Shown: one piece after another, positions 55,497 to 64,000 of the stretch
Position numbering within the stretch: the first letter of the stretch is position 1
How the letters are laid out: the number at the start of each line of letters is the position of its first letter
Assembly (NCBI GenBank): GCA_030686115.1
Contig: CP131612.1
Coordinates: 868,001 to 932,000, forward strand
Reading direction: 5' to 3'
Length of the DNA: 64,000 nt
DNA from: Psychrobacter cibarius
GTDB taxonomy: Bacteria; Pseudomonadota; Gammaproteobacteria; Pseudomonadales; Moraxellaceae
Made by a program: the position numbers and the translations under genes
The notes under the pieces: generated by a model
Told to the model about the DNA's origin: nothing
Seen by the model: the letters and a program-made list of their open reading frames with translations, nothing else
Databases searched by the model: none

Positions 55497-57203
55497 ATGA
55501 TCAAAACGCCAGACGCGTCTGTACGTCAAAACGATACAGTCAATGATAGTGCTAATGCCAACAATATGGATAATCATAATATTGATGGAAAGCAGACTGT
55601 CAGCCAAGACCACGCCGTCCGTAAACGTATTATCTCAAAATCAGTCTTAGGACTGATTTCGTCGTTTATGCTTTTGCCAATTTTGATTGTGTTGCTATCT
55701 TGGACGCAGCCAATTGCTGATATCTGGACGCACATGGCAGATTATGTGCTGCCGCAAGTGCTTAAAAATACCGCAATTTTATTGCTGATGGTAACGGTTG
55801 TGTCTGGCACTATTGGCACCGCGCTTGCTTGGGTAACCAGTATGTACCGCTTCCCTGGACAGCGGTTTTTTTCGTGGGCGCTGATGTTACCGCTGGCGAT
55901 ACCTGCCTATGTATTGGCGTTTGTCACCATTGGTATTGTTGATTTTAGTGGACCATTACAGACAGGTCTGCGCGACCTAGGCTTTGATGCAGCGATTCCT
56001 TCGATCCGTAATGTCTGGGGAGCAGGTTTGGTATTGTCCCTAGCATTTTATCCCTATGTCTATTTGTTGGCGCGTCAAGCGTTCTTATCGCAAGGCAGGC
56101 GAGCGATTGAAGCAGGACAAATGCTGGGCTTAAGCCGTAGCCGCGTGTTTTTTCGGTTGGCATTACCACAAGCATTGCCGTGGATTATTGGCGGATTATT
56201 GCTTGCCAGTATGGAAACCTTGGCAGACTTTGGTGCCGTGTCAGTCTTTAATGTTGATACCTTTACCACGGCTATTTACAAAGCATGGTTTGGCTTCTTT
56301 AGTTTGACCACTGCGGCACAATTGGCGGCTTTGCTCATCGGTGTGATCTTTATTGTGGTATTGTTTGAGCAGTATTGGCAAACCAAGCGCGGCAATAACG
56401 TGACTCAAGGCAGCAGTCAGCGTTTTGATGCCAGCACGCCTGCGAAATTGGGTATGACATTGCTATGTACCTTGGTATTTGCTGGCGCTTTTTTAATCCC
56501 ACTTTTGCAGCTCATCTACTGGACGGCATTGAACTTTCGCCAAGATTTCGATGCGCGCTATATTGATTTTGTGACCAACAGCCTCATGATTGCTAGCATG
56601 ACCACGATTTTTATTGCCTTTTTGGCGATTATCATTGCGTGGATTAAGCGGCAGTATCCTGATAAATTGACCAAGCTCATGACTACTTTGGCAAATTTGG
56701 GTTATGTGGTGCCGGGTACAGTATTGGCAGTGGGCATCTTTATACCAATTGCTTGGCTAGACAACCAAATGATTGCCTTTGGGATTACCACGCAGCAAGT
56801 GCTATCAGGCAGTGTGATAGTGATGCTATTGGCATTATCGACGCGTTTTATGACGGTGAGTTTTCAGCCAGTTGATCGACAGCTACAGCGACTAACGGTC
56901 AATCAAGAAGCGGCCGCCAAATTACTGAGTGACAGTACTTACCAGCGCTGGCGGCAAGTGATGTTGCCTGTTATTAGTCCGGGAATATTGACAGGACTGT
57001 TGATGGGGTTTGTTGAAGTCATGAAAGAGATGCCGATTACGTTAATGACGCGTCGTCAAGGCTGGGATACGCTGGCGGTGCGGGTGTTTGAGATGACCAG
57101 TGAAGGCATGTGGGGACGAGCTGCGTTGCCCAGTTTATTGATTGTGCTGGTTGGGCTGCTGCCTGTTTGGATATTATTGCGTCAAAGCGATAAGCAAGGT
57201 TAA
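55497..57203 (+). CDS. fbpB: Ferric-iron ABC transporter permease (fused double domain)
   Basis: A 568-residue permease made of two homologous halves with about twelve transmembrane helices. Each half carries an EAA-type loop, EAGQMLGLSRSRVFFRLALP near residue 205 and EAAAKLLSDSTYQRWRQVML near 470. This arrangement is typical of FbpB/SfuB/FutB. About 50 polar N-terminal residues (Asn/Asp-rich) precede the first helix. It moves Fe3+ delivered by FbpA across the inner membrane. The ribosome-binding site is weak. Confidence 0.93.
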   Translation: MIKTPDASVRQNDTVNDSANANNMDNHNIDGKQTVSQDHAVRKRIISKSVLGLISSFMLLPILIVLLSWTQPIADIWTHMADYVLPQVLKNTAILLLMVTVVSGTIGTALAWVTSMYRFPGQRFFSWALMLPLAIPAYVLAFVTIGIVDFSGPLQTGLRDLGFDAAIPSIRNVWGAGLVLSLAFYPYVYLLARQAFLSQGRRAIEAGQMLGLSRSRVFFRLALPQALPWIIGGLLLASMETLADFGAVSVFNVDTFTTAIYKAWFGFFSLTTAAQLAALLIGVIFIVVLFEQYWQTKRGNNVTQGSSQRFDASTPAKLGMTLLCTLVFAGAFLIPLLQLIYWTALNFRQDFDARYIDFVTNSLMIASMTTIFIAFLAIIIAWIKRQYPDKLTKLMTTLANLGYVVPGTVLAVGIFIPIAWLDNQMIAFGITTQQVLSGSVIVMLLALSTRFMTVSFQPVDRQLQRLTVNQEAAAKLLSDSTYQRWRQVMLPVISPGILTGLLMGFVEVMKEMPITLMTRRQGWDTLAVRVFEMTSEGMWGRAALPSLLIVLVGLLPVWILLRQSDKQG

Positions 57204-57309
57204 GGTGTTTTTAGAGTGAATCTGCATTATCCGATGACGCTCCATTTTATGATTGTTTTCACTGTTTTATCTATGGGTTTTATTTACTAATAGCTAACTG
57301 GTACCGTCT

Positions 57310-58662
57310 ATGTACACTGATTCAATGAAAGGCTCAGCAGACTCTAAATCAATCAATGCCAAGTCAATAAAGGCCAAGGCAAGACTGGAGCATATAAAAA
57401 AATTACCAGTTGCTCAAATTAAGACGTCGCCCGCCCAGCCTAGTAAGTCTTTAGAAAAAAGCAGTGCTTTTAGCCAAGATGTTGAGACAAATACTGAGGC
57501 AGCTACGGCTACTAGTCCTTATTTTAGTGTGCAAGATTTAATCGTCGGTTATGACGATACGATTATCGTCAATGGTTTGTCATTGCAATTGAAGCAAGGC
57601 GAGATTGGTTGCTTTTTGGGCTATAGCGGCTGCGGCAAGACCACGGCACTAAGAGCGATTGCAGGGCTGGAACAAAGCCGTGATGGTACGGTTCTCTTAA
57701 ACAATCAATGTCTTACTGATAAAACTGACCGCAACTCATTTGCCGTCGCACCCGCCAAACGCGGTATGGGTATGGTGTTTCAGGATTATGCGTTATTTGG
57801 GCATTTGAGCGTGGCAAAAAACATCGCTTTTGGTCTGAATAAATGGTCTGCCTCTGACAAAAAATCCCGTGTCGCTGAGATGCTAGAGCTGGTTGAATTG
57901 TCTGAGCATGCTGACAAACGTCCAAATGAGCTATCAGGTGGTCAGCAGCAGCGGGTGGCATTAGCCCGTGCATTAGCGCCAAAGCCAAAACTATTACTAC
58001 TTGATGAGCCGTTTTCTAATCTAGATGTGGTGCTACGTGAATCATTGGCAATGAATGTCCGTGATATTCTTAAACGCACCAATACCACGGCAATACTGGT
58101 CACTCATGATCAAAACGAAGCTTTTGCACTGGCTGATAAAGTGGGGGTGATGCATAAAGGTAAGCTGGTACAGTGGGCAACCCCAAGTGAGCTATATCAC
58201 GAGCCAATCAGTCCTTTTGTCGCCGAGTTTGTCGGCGAAGGCGCGATGATAGATGGCATCATCAAAGAAGGCCATGTTGAGACGGCATTAGGCGATATCT
58301 ATCGACGTATGGAAGTGTATGATGAATCAGGGTATCCACAGTATTGCGAGTACGATTATCCTAACGGTACGCCGATTAAGGTGTTGGTGCGCCCTGATGA
58401 TATCATTCATGACGATGAGAGCAACCAAACCGCTTTAGTCGTTGGACGCGTATTTCGCGGTGCCAACTATTTATATCGCTTGCAACTTGACGACGGGCAA
58501 ACGGTACTGTCTTTAGTCGCCAGTCACCATAATCACGAGATTGGGTCACAGATTGGTATTTTACCTATCTTAGAGCACGTCGTGGTATTTGATGAAAAAG
58601 ACATCAATGCGACGACTTGGTCAGAGTATGATAGGTCAGAAAGAGTTGATGAGACAGAATAG
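57310..58662 (+). CDS. fbpC: Ferric-iron ABC transporter ATP-binding protein with N-terminal extension
   Basis: A 450-residue ATPase. Walker A is GYSGCGKTT at about 104-112, Q-loop FQDYALF, signature LSGGQQQRVALARAL near 208, Walker B LLLLDEPFSNLD, and a C-terminal TOBE-like domain (VLVRPDDIIHDDE, VVGRVFRGANYLYRL). Usual FbpC proteins have Walker A near residue 35-40, so about 65-70 extra residues precede the domain; they are rich in Lys, Ser, Ala and Gln and look disordered. No alternative in-frame ATG lies between 57310 and the domain apart from codon 6. It powers the FbpAB importer. 106 bases separate it from fbpB. Confidence 0.93.
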   Translation: MYTDSMKGSADSKSINAKSIKAKARLEHIKKLPVAQIKTSPAQPSKSLEKSSAFSQDVETNTEAATATSPYFSVQDLIVGYDDTIIVNGLSLQLKQGEIGCFLGYSGCGKTTALRAIAGLEQSRDGTVLLNNQCLTDKTDRNSFAVAPAKRGMGMVFQDYALFGHLSVAKNIAFGLNKWSASDKKSRVAEMLELVELSEHADKRPNELSGGQQQRVALARALAPKPKLLLLDEPFSNLDVVLRESLAMNVRDILKRTNTTAILVTHDQNEAFALADKVGVMHKGKLVQWATPSELYHEPISPFVAEFVGEGAMIDGIIKEGHVETALGDIYRRMEVYDESGYPQYCEYDYPNGTPIKVLVRPDDIIHDDESNQTALVVGRVFRGANYLYRLQLDDGQTVLSLVASHHNHEIGSQIGILPILEHVVVFDEKDINATTWSEYDRSERVDETE

Positions 58663-58808
58663 TCGCAGCATTTATAAATGATTAGGGTATTAACCTCGCG
58701 ACATGCACACGGTATGCTATTGACGCTTGGCTGCCTTGTATCTACTTTAAACTGCGGCGACTATATTAATTCATGTTTACGTCAAACAACTGCGGCTTGC
58801 ACTTAAGC

Positions 58809-59681
58809 TTATCGTGTCGCCAATATGTGCAAATAACGTCCCAACCATTTATATGGCTCTAATTGCGAGTAGCGCAGCTCCATGCGTATCACGGCTTCTG
58901 GGTCATTGTGACCACCACGCTTAAGCGGGGCATAATCATGAAATACGCGCAGACCACTGGTGCGTATGGTCTGATAATGATGCGCAGCCAACCAAGATTC
59001 AACTTCTTCTTTGGCGACAGGATGGTTGGGCGTGAGGCTTTTTTTGTTATCCGCCTTATATTCTGTATTATCGAGTAAGTTGAAATTCCCCATGATTAGG
59101 TTGCGATAATCAAAGCTTGCTGGGTTATAAAAGCATAAAGATAGCGCACCATTATCCGTTAATTGCTGATCAAAAAAGTCCATCACGGCAGCGGGCTCTG
59201 CCAACCATTCAAGCAGCGCATGACACATGATTAAATCAAACTTTTCACTATTTTCTGTACCCAGCTTTTCTGGCAGCTCCTGATAAGGGCAAACGTACCA
59301 TGTGATATTCAGGTCTTCGTCTATCTGCGCGGCACTCGCTTTCGCTTTTTCTAGCATATTAGCTGAGATATCATTGATGACCAATGTATGACCTTGAGCT
59401 GCAAGCTCTATTGCAATCTGTGCGAGCCCTGCACCTACATCCAAAATACGTAAAGGTCGCCCAAGGCTTTTGCTCATTTGCGCGCTATATTCAAAGATAT
59501 CACGGCGTAGCACCGCCAATCGAATATCGCCTTTTAAGCCACCGTAGACCTTTTTTTCAAAATGATCCGCAATCGCATCGAAGCTACGATCGGCACGTAT
59601 ATCGCCTGATGCGTCAATTGGTTGTGTCAGATCAGCCGATTGGTTGTCATGTTCTTTGGTACTTTCACTATTGGTTTGCAT
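58809..59681 (-). CDS. cmoM: tRNA 5-carboxymethoxyuridine methyltransferase (CmoM/SmtA-like)
   Basis: A 290-residue class I SAM methyltransferase. RSFDAIADHFEKKVYGGLKG, ILDVGAGLAQIAIELA (SAM-binding motif I), CHALLEWLAEPAAVM, LCFYNPASFDYRNLIMGNF and GLRVFHDYAP closely follow E. coli CmoM. That enzyme methylates cmo5U34 to mcmo5U34 in several tRNAs. About 30 extra polar residues precede the conserved start, and an insert of about 10 residues lies near 155. It is transcribed alone on the minus strand. Confidence 0.9.
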   Translation of the reverse strand: MQTNSESTKEHDNQSADLTQPIDASGDIRADRSFDAIADHFEKKVYGGLKGDIRLAVLRRDIFEYSAQMSKSLGRPLRILDVGAGLAQIAIELAAQGHTLVINDISANMLEKAKASAAQIDEDLNITWYVCPYQELPEKLGTENSEKFDLIMCHALLEWLAEPAAVMDFFDQQLTDNGALSLCFYNPASFDYRNLIMGNFNLLDNTEYKADNKKSLTPNHPVAKEEVESWLAAHHYQTIRTSGLRVFHDYAPLKRGGHNDPEAVIRMELRYSQLEPYKWLGRYLHILATR

Positions 59682-60003
59682 AAAGCGCTATCTGTATTAG
59701 GGTGGTATTTTGGAACATCGTACAACAAAGATAAAATCTAAGCTAGGCTTGACACCAATACTAGCTTTACCATAGCGTTAAAGATGCTATTAAATACCCG
59801 TTTTCCAGTAGCTTTTCACAATATTTTACGGTATAAGTAGTAAGGTTTAAGAAACAATTATTGAGTAAGTTTTATTGAAAATATTTGATAATCTAATGTA
59901 TTCAATAAAAACCATTCAATAAAAAGAGTCTGCCATACTGAAATTTTTTATTGTCAAGGACTCTCAGCAAACGTCTGATCTACCACCGCTAAGGACAGCA
60001 ACC
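59682..60003. other. Intergenic region between cmoM and the esterase gene
   Basis: 322 A/T-rich bases between divergent genes. Promoters for both must lie here but none stands out. The word ATTCAATAAAAA occurs twice, at about 59898 and 59914; no other structure seen. Confidence 0.4.
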
Positions 60004-61695
60004 ATGATCGTATCTAAATCTACTACCGCTATAAATGACAAATCACCTAGCAGTACCCATCAATCAGTATCCATTACGACGGGCAAGCCTGTGATGCTAC
60101 GCTGCCTATTATCGGTCGCCATTGCCAGTAGCTTGCTGCTCGTCGGTTGTGGCGATGACAATGACTTTGATACTGTCATAGGCTCTGACTCTGCGATGTC
60201 AGTTAAATCAATCAGCTCATTTAACATCGCGCAAATAAATACCCAGTTCGGTCTTGATGGTGCGGCAACCCCTGATGCCAAATGCGATATCAAAATCGAA
60301 AAAGTCAGCTATCCGACAGTAGGGGCAGCGGGTGAGCGTACCAACGCGACAGCAGCTTTGATGCTACCAAGTGGTGACAGTGCTGACTGCCAAGGCGATC
60401 GACCTATCTTGCTGTATGCCCATGGCACAACTACGGATAAAGGCTACGATTTTAGTCAAGTCGCTAATCCTCAAAATCCAGCCGCTGGTGAGTCGACATT
60501 AATCGCTGCCAACTTTGCGGCTCAAGGCTACATCGTCGTTGCACCAAACTATGCTGGTTATGATGAGTCTGATCTTGATTACCATCCATACCTTGTGGCT
60601 GAACAACAAGCCACTGACATGGCTGATGCATTAGACAGTGCCCGTACCATCATTGCAAGACAACAGCGCGCTAATGATCCTGATTACACCAACCTTGATG
60701 ACTCTGGTAAGTTATTTATCAGTGGTTACTCACAGGGCGGGCATGTGGCGATGGCAACTGCAAGAATGTTCGAGAAAAATGATGAGCCTGTCACTGCCAT
60801 TGCACCTTTATCAGGGCCTTATGCTTTAGCAGCATTTGGCGATGAAATATTTAGAGGAAACGTCAATATTGGAGCGTCTAGATTTGCGCCATTACTTGGC
60901 ATTGGTTTACAAGAAAAGTATGGCAATATTTATGGTAAAAAATCAGACATATTCTTGGATAAGTATGCCGATGCCCAGTTACCAAGTGAGACAGCATTTG
61001 GCGACTTAGTCGCGGCGGGCAAACTGCCCAATAATGCTCTATTTCAAAAGAACCCTACCGATGCAATATTTACTGGTTTATCACAAGGGAAGTTGTTTTC
61101 TGTGCTGGGCGGTTATGATGAAAATGACTATTTGATTAAGACGGATTTTCGCGCAGCTTATGTAGCGGATACCATTAAGCATCCCGATGGGTTAATGACA
61201 GAAAACGGCAACAAAATGCCAGCTGTAGCTCCTGAGAATAACTTACGTAAAGCACTAAAGGATAATGACTTACGTGGCTATGTGCCGACAATGCCGACAC
61301 TTATTTGTGGCGGTAACCAAGACCCGACGGTTTATTTTGATACTAATACAGGCTCTATGGTAGAAATATTACAAGCAGCCTCTGACAAAAACTCCGCCAA
61401 AAAACTCAATATTACGGTATTGGATGTCGATAAAGACAATGCTGCTGAGCGTCCAGATAAATCGACCTTTATGATGATTGGACAGGCATCAATGAACAAA
61501 TGGAATGCCACTGATATCGTAACCAATGTACAAACAAACTTCAGCAATAGCGTTGAAAAGGTGAAAGCGGATGCGACTGCACAAGGTGGCGTGCCGTTAT
61601 TGGCTTTTTATACCAACTATCATGGCGGCTTAGTTAGCCCAGCGTGTACGCAAGCCACACGTGAGTTCTTTAATCAGGAATTTAAACCTGCTTAA
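60004..61695 (+). CDS. Alpha/beta-hydrolase lipoprotein (putative lipase/esterase)
   Basis: A 563-residue predicted lipoprotein (lipobox LLLVGC, C49) with a long polar N region. ILLYAHGTTT is the oxyanion strand, S243 in ISGYSQGGHVAMA is the nucleophile elbow (GxSxG), and candidates for the Asp and His of the triad lie in CGGNQDPTVYF and TNYHGGLVSPAC. The layout resembles secretory lipases and large bacterial esterases. AAGGA precedes the ATG at 60004; a second start at codon 31 would shorten the signal peptide. It is likely anchored in the outer membrane. A terminator follows; substrate unknown. Confidence 0.82.
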   Translation: MIVSKSTTAINDKSPSSTHQSVSITTGKPVMLRCLLSVAIASSLLLVGCGDDNDFDTVIGSDSAMSVKSISSFNIAQINTQFGLDGAATPDAKCDIKIEKVSYPTVGAAGERTNATAALMLPSGDSADCQGDRPILLYAHGTTTDKGYDFSQVANPQNPAAGESTLIAANFAAQGYIVVAPNYAGYDESDLDYHPYLVAEQQATDMADALDSARTIIARQQRANDPDYTNLDDSGKLFISGYSQGGHVAMATARMFEKNDEPVTAIAPLSGPYALAAFGDEIFRGNVNIGASRFAPLLGIGLQEKYGNIYGKKSDIFLDKYADAQLPSETAFGDLVAAGKLPNNALFQKNPTDAIFTGLSQGKLFSVLGGYDENDYLIKTDFRAAYVADTIKHPDGLMTENGNKMPAVAPENNLRKALKDNDLRGYVPTMPTLICGGNQDPTVYFDTNTGSMVEILQAASDKNSAKKLNITVLDVDKDNAAERPDKSTFMMIGQASMNKWNATDIVTNVQTNFSNSVEKVKADATAQGGVPLLAFYTNYHGGLVSPACTQATREFFNQEFKPA

Positions 61696-61734
61696 TAGAG
61701 GTCATTTTAACCATAAAAAATAGCCTGACTATCG

Positions 61735-61765
61735 AAAAAACTGTATCCACTGGATGCAGTTTTTT
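61735..61765 (+). terminator. Intrinsic terminator after the esterase gene
   Basis: AAAAAACTGTATCC and GGATGCAGTTTTTT form a 14-pair stem with one G-T pair around ACT. Confidence 0.93.
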
Positions 61766-61800
61766 CATGAATATCATTTAATCCTCAATAAGAGAAAAAT

Positions 61801-61980
61801 ATGAAATCGATAATATTATCACTAATTGCCTGTGTCTTTATGGTAGCTTCGATCAGTCAAGCACAGGCTAAGAATACACCTTGTTCGGGCAAAATGGGCG
61901 GCGTATCTCACTGCTCAAAAGATGGTAAATTTGTTTGCAAAAACGGCAAAATCAGTCAATCAAAACAAGTATGTCGTTAA
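61801..61980 (+). CDS. Small secreted cysteine-rich protein, YdcA-like
   Basis: A 59-residue protein. Residues 1-23 form a clean Sec signal peptide ending QAQA-KNT. The mature 36 residues carry four cysteines in PCSGKMGGVSHCSKDGKFVC and a C-terminal VCR. From memory this pattern closely resembles E. coli YdcA (CSGSKGGISHC, FVCNDGSIS), a periplasmic protein of unknown function. An A-rich sequence with AGAGAA precedes the ATG. It stands alone between a terminator and gyrA. Confidence 0.8.
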   Translation: MKSIILSLIACVFMVASISQAQAKNTPCSGKMGGVSHCSKDGKFVCKNGKISQSKQVCR

Positions 61981-62285
61981 AGTTGTTTTTACCCTTGTTA
62001 TTAGAGTGAAAAAAACCGCTAATCAGCTGTTTTGCTTAATTTTAATAACAGCCAGACGCCCCTAAATCAGCAAATTTGTGCTAAAATAGCTTCTTTAATT
62101 GAACATTATTTTTAACAAAAACCGTATCACTATTTTCCTATTGTTTTGCACCTTTGACAGTGCTTTTTTAGGGTCACTATTCTGATAGTAGCTGCGCATT
62201 GATGCAGCTATATTTTTGTATAACCCATGAGTATCTTGAACAAACGTGTCAACATTAGAAAAACAATGTGAGTGAAGGAGTGTAT

Positions 62286-64000
62286 ATGAGCGAATCGGTC
62301 AGTCCTATTGGCATCGTAGAGGAACTAAAGCAATCCTATCTGGATTATGCGATGAGCGTGATTGTCTCGCGTGCGCTGCCTGATGTGCGTGATGGGTTCA
62401 AACCTGTACACCGCCGTGTGATGTACGCCATGCACGTGCTATCTAACGACTATAATAAGCCATATAAGAAGTCTGCACGTGTCGTCGGCGATGTCATTGG
62501 TAAATATCACCCACATGGCGATAGTGCGGTCTATGATGCCATTGTGCGGATGGCGCAGGATTTTAGTTTGCGTTATCCGATGGTTGACGGTCAAGGTAAC
62601 TTTGGTTCGATCGATGATGATCCTCCGGCTGCCATGCGTTATACCGAAGTACGTATGACCAAGCTGACGCATCAGATGCTTGCTGATTTAGACAAAGACA
62701 CCGTTGATTGGGAAGACAACTACGATGGTTCTGAGCGTATGCCTAGCGTCATGCCAGCGCGTGTTCCAAACTTACTCATTAATGGTGCGACTGGTATTGC
62801 TGTTGGTATGGCGACTAATATGGCGCCGCACAACCTGACAGAAGTGATTAATGCTTGTTTGGCTTATGCCGAAAACCCACAAGTATCAGCTGAAGAGTTG
62901 ATGTCACACATCTCAGGTCCTGACTTTCCTACAGGCGGTATCATTTATGGTCGCGCTGGTATTTTAGATGCTTATCGCACGGGTAAAGGTCGTTTGCACA
63001 TCCGTGGTCGCTATCATATTGAAGCCATGAGTGATACGGGTGTCAACCGCGATCGTGAGCGTATTGTCTTTACCGAAGTACCTTATCAATCTAATAAAGC
63101 CAAAATGATTGAGCGTATCGCAGAGCTGGTACGTGATAAAAAGATTGAAGGTATTAGCGAGATTCGTGACGAGTCTGACAAAGATGGTATGCGTATCGCC
63201 ATTGATTTGCGTCGCGGCGAGACTGCTGAAGTCATCGTTAATAACTTGTTCTTGCAAACGCCGCTCGAATCAAGCTTTAGTATCAATATGGTGGCGCTCG
63301 ATAATGGTCAGCCTAAGCTACTAACTTTGCGTCAGCTGATTGCCGCCTTTGTACGTCATCGCCAAGAAGTGGTGACACGCCGTACGATTTATGAGCTGAA
63401 CAAAGCGCGCGTACGTGGTCATTTGCTCGAAGGTTTGACCGTTGCATTAGCCAATATCGACGAGATTATTGCAACGATTAAAGCCTCTGCAAACCGCGGT
63501 TTGGCACGTGAAAGCCTATTAAATAATACGTGGGGTTCAGGTAGCGTGGTGGCGATGCTTACTGCTGCTGGTAGTCAATCTGTGCGTCCTGACTATATCG
63601 AAGGCGAAGATCCTAAAGCACCATTTGGCTTGATTGAGGGCGAAGAACGTTATCGCTTATCACTTGAGCAGGTCAACGCGATTTTAGATATGCAGTTGCA
63701 TCGTCTAACGGGTCTTGAGCAAGACAAATTGACCGAAGAATACCAAGATTTGCTACGTGAAATCGCTCATTTAGAGTCTATTCTTGGTGATTTTGATAAG
63801 CTAATGACCATTATCTCCAATGAGATGATTGAGATTCGTGATAACTTTGGTGATGAGCGCCGTACCGATATTATTGACTCACGTACTGACTTTAACCGTG
63901 AAGATTTGATTCCTGAACAGACGGTTGTCATGACGGTCTCGCGTACTGGTTATGCAAAAACTCAGCCGATTGACGATTATGTCGCGCAAAAACGTGGCGG
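62286..64000 (+). CDS. gyrA: DNA gyrase subunit A (3' end outside the window)
   Basis: The first 571 codons of GyrA, open to the end of the window. [21 protein letters not shown] is the standard opening, the catalytic tyrosine is Y119 in AAMRYTEVR, and the quinolone-resistance region reads [12 protein letters not shown] with S80 and D84 (E. coli S83 and D87), the susceptible-type residues. GyrA with GyrB introduces negative supercoils. GAAGGAG precedes the ATG. The 305-base gap upstream (61981-62285) holds an extended -10-like TGCTAAAAT at 62079-62087 and no gene. Confidence 0.98.
   Translation, partial: MSESVSPIGIVEELKQSYLDYAMSVIVSRALPDVRDGFKPVHRRVMYAMHVLSNDYNKPYKKSARVVGDVIGKYHPHGDSAVYDAIVRMAQDFSLRYPMVDGQGNFGSIDDDPPAAMRYTEVRMTKLTHQMLADLDKDTVDWEDNYDGSERMPSVMPARVPNLLINGATGIAVGMATNMAPHNLTEVINACLAYAENPQVSAEELMSHISGPDFPTGGIIYGRAGILDAYRTGKGRLHIRGRYHIEAMSDTGVNRDRERIVFTEVPYQSNKAKMIERIAELVRDKKIEGISEIRDESDKDGMRIAIDLRRGETAEVIVNNLFLQTPLESSFSINMVALDNGQPKLLTLRQLIAAFVRHRQEVVTRRTIYELNKARVRGHLLEGLTVALANIDEIIATIKASANRGLARESLLNNTWGSGSVVAMLTAAGSQSVRPDYIEGEDPKAPFGLIEGEERYRLSLEQVNAILDMQLHRLTGLEQDKLTEEYQDLLREIAHLESILGDFDKLMTIISNEMIEIRDNFGDERRTDIIDSRTDFNREDLIPEQTVVMTVSRTGYAKTQPIDDYVAQKRG

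Noticed and set aside
62147..62170. Short GCAC/GTGC hairpin with T6 upstream of gyrA as a terminator
   Set aside because: The stem has only four pairs, too weak to support.

Overview
The window looks like a chromosomal segment of a gammaproteobacterium of the family Moraxellaceae, most likely Psychrobacter. The reasons are moderate GC content, the conserved block ndk-rlmN-pilF-rodZ-ispG-hisS-yfgM-bamB-der, a surE-nlpD pair, a hisZ-purA pair and the overall protein flavour. This is inference from protein families and gene order; no database search was possible. I saw no insertion sequence, prophage, integron or CRISPR array.

Bases 1-12863 are the downstream part of a Wzx/Wzy-type surface polysaccharide locus, all on the + strand and largely overlapping or tightly spaced. 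It holds a truncated UDP-HexNAc 4,6-dehydratase, a Wzx-like flippase, three GT2 and two GT4 glycosyltransferases, a QueC-like PP-loop protein of unknown role, a polysaccharide pyruvyl transferase, an EpsG-like polymerase, a PglC-like initiating phosphoglycosyltransferase and a DegT-type aminotransferase. Together they suggest a repeat unit started on a 4-amino-4,6-dideoxy-HexNAc-type sugar, extended by up to five transferases, decorated with pyruvate and possibly by a further ATP-dependent modification.

Bases 13174-20142 hold folD, a PsiE-like membrane protein, then four minus-strand genes: a di-haem DUF1111 lipoprotein, an RCC1-repeat lipoprotein, a CorA channel and a DUF2237 protein. Bases 20622-35288 are core housekeeping on the + strand: hisZ, purA, an LprI-like secreted protein, ndk, rlmN, pilF, rodZ, ispG, hisS, yfgM, bamB and der. 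Strong intrinsic terminators separate several units.

Bases 35509-43873 are mostly envelope genes: a sensor kinase with a degenerate receiver, a minus-strand PBP5-type carboxypeptidase, an unrecognised secreted protein, surE, nlpD and an MltB-type transglycosylase. Bases 44239-47129 hold a lone modB, a decayed D-cysteine desulfhydrase/ACC-deaminase-like gene with a nonsense codon and a frameshift, and a Tsx/OmpK-like outer-membrane channel. A tRNA-Val/tRNA-Asp operon with a consensus promoter and a terminator follows on the minus strand. Then come cls, a tail-anchored Sel1-repeat protein, waaA and rsmE.

Bases 54199-58662 encode a complete ferric-iron ABC importer (fbpA, fbpB, fbpC). After it come cmoM (minus strand), a lipoprotein esterase, a 59-residue cysteine-rich secreted protein of the YdcA type, and gyrA, which runs off the end of the window.
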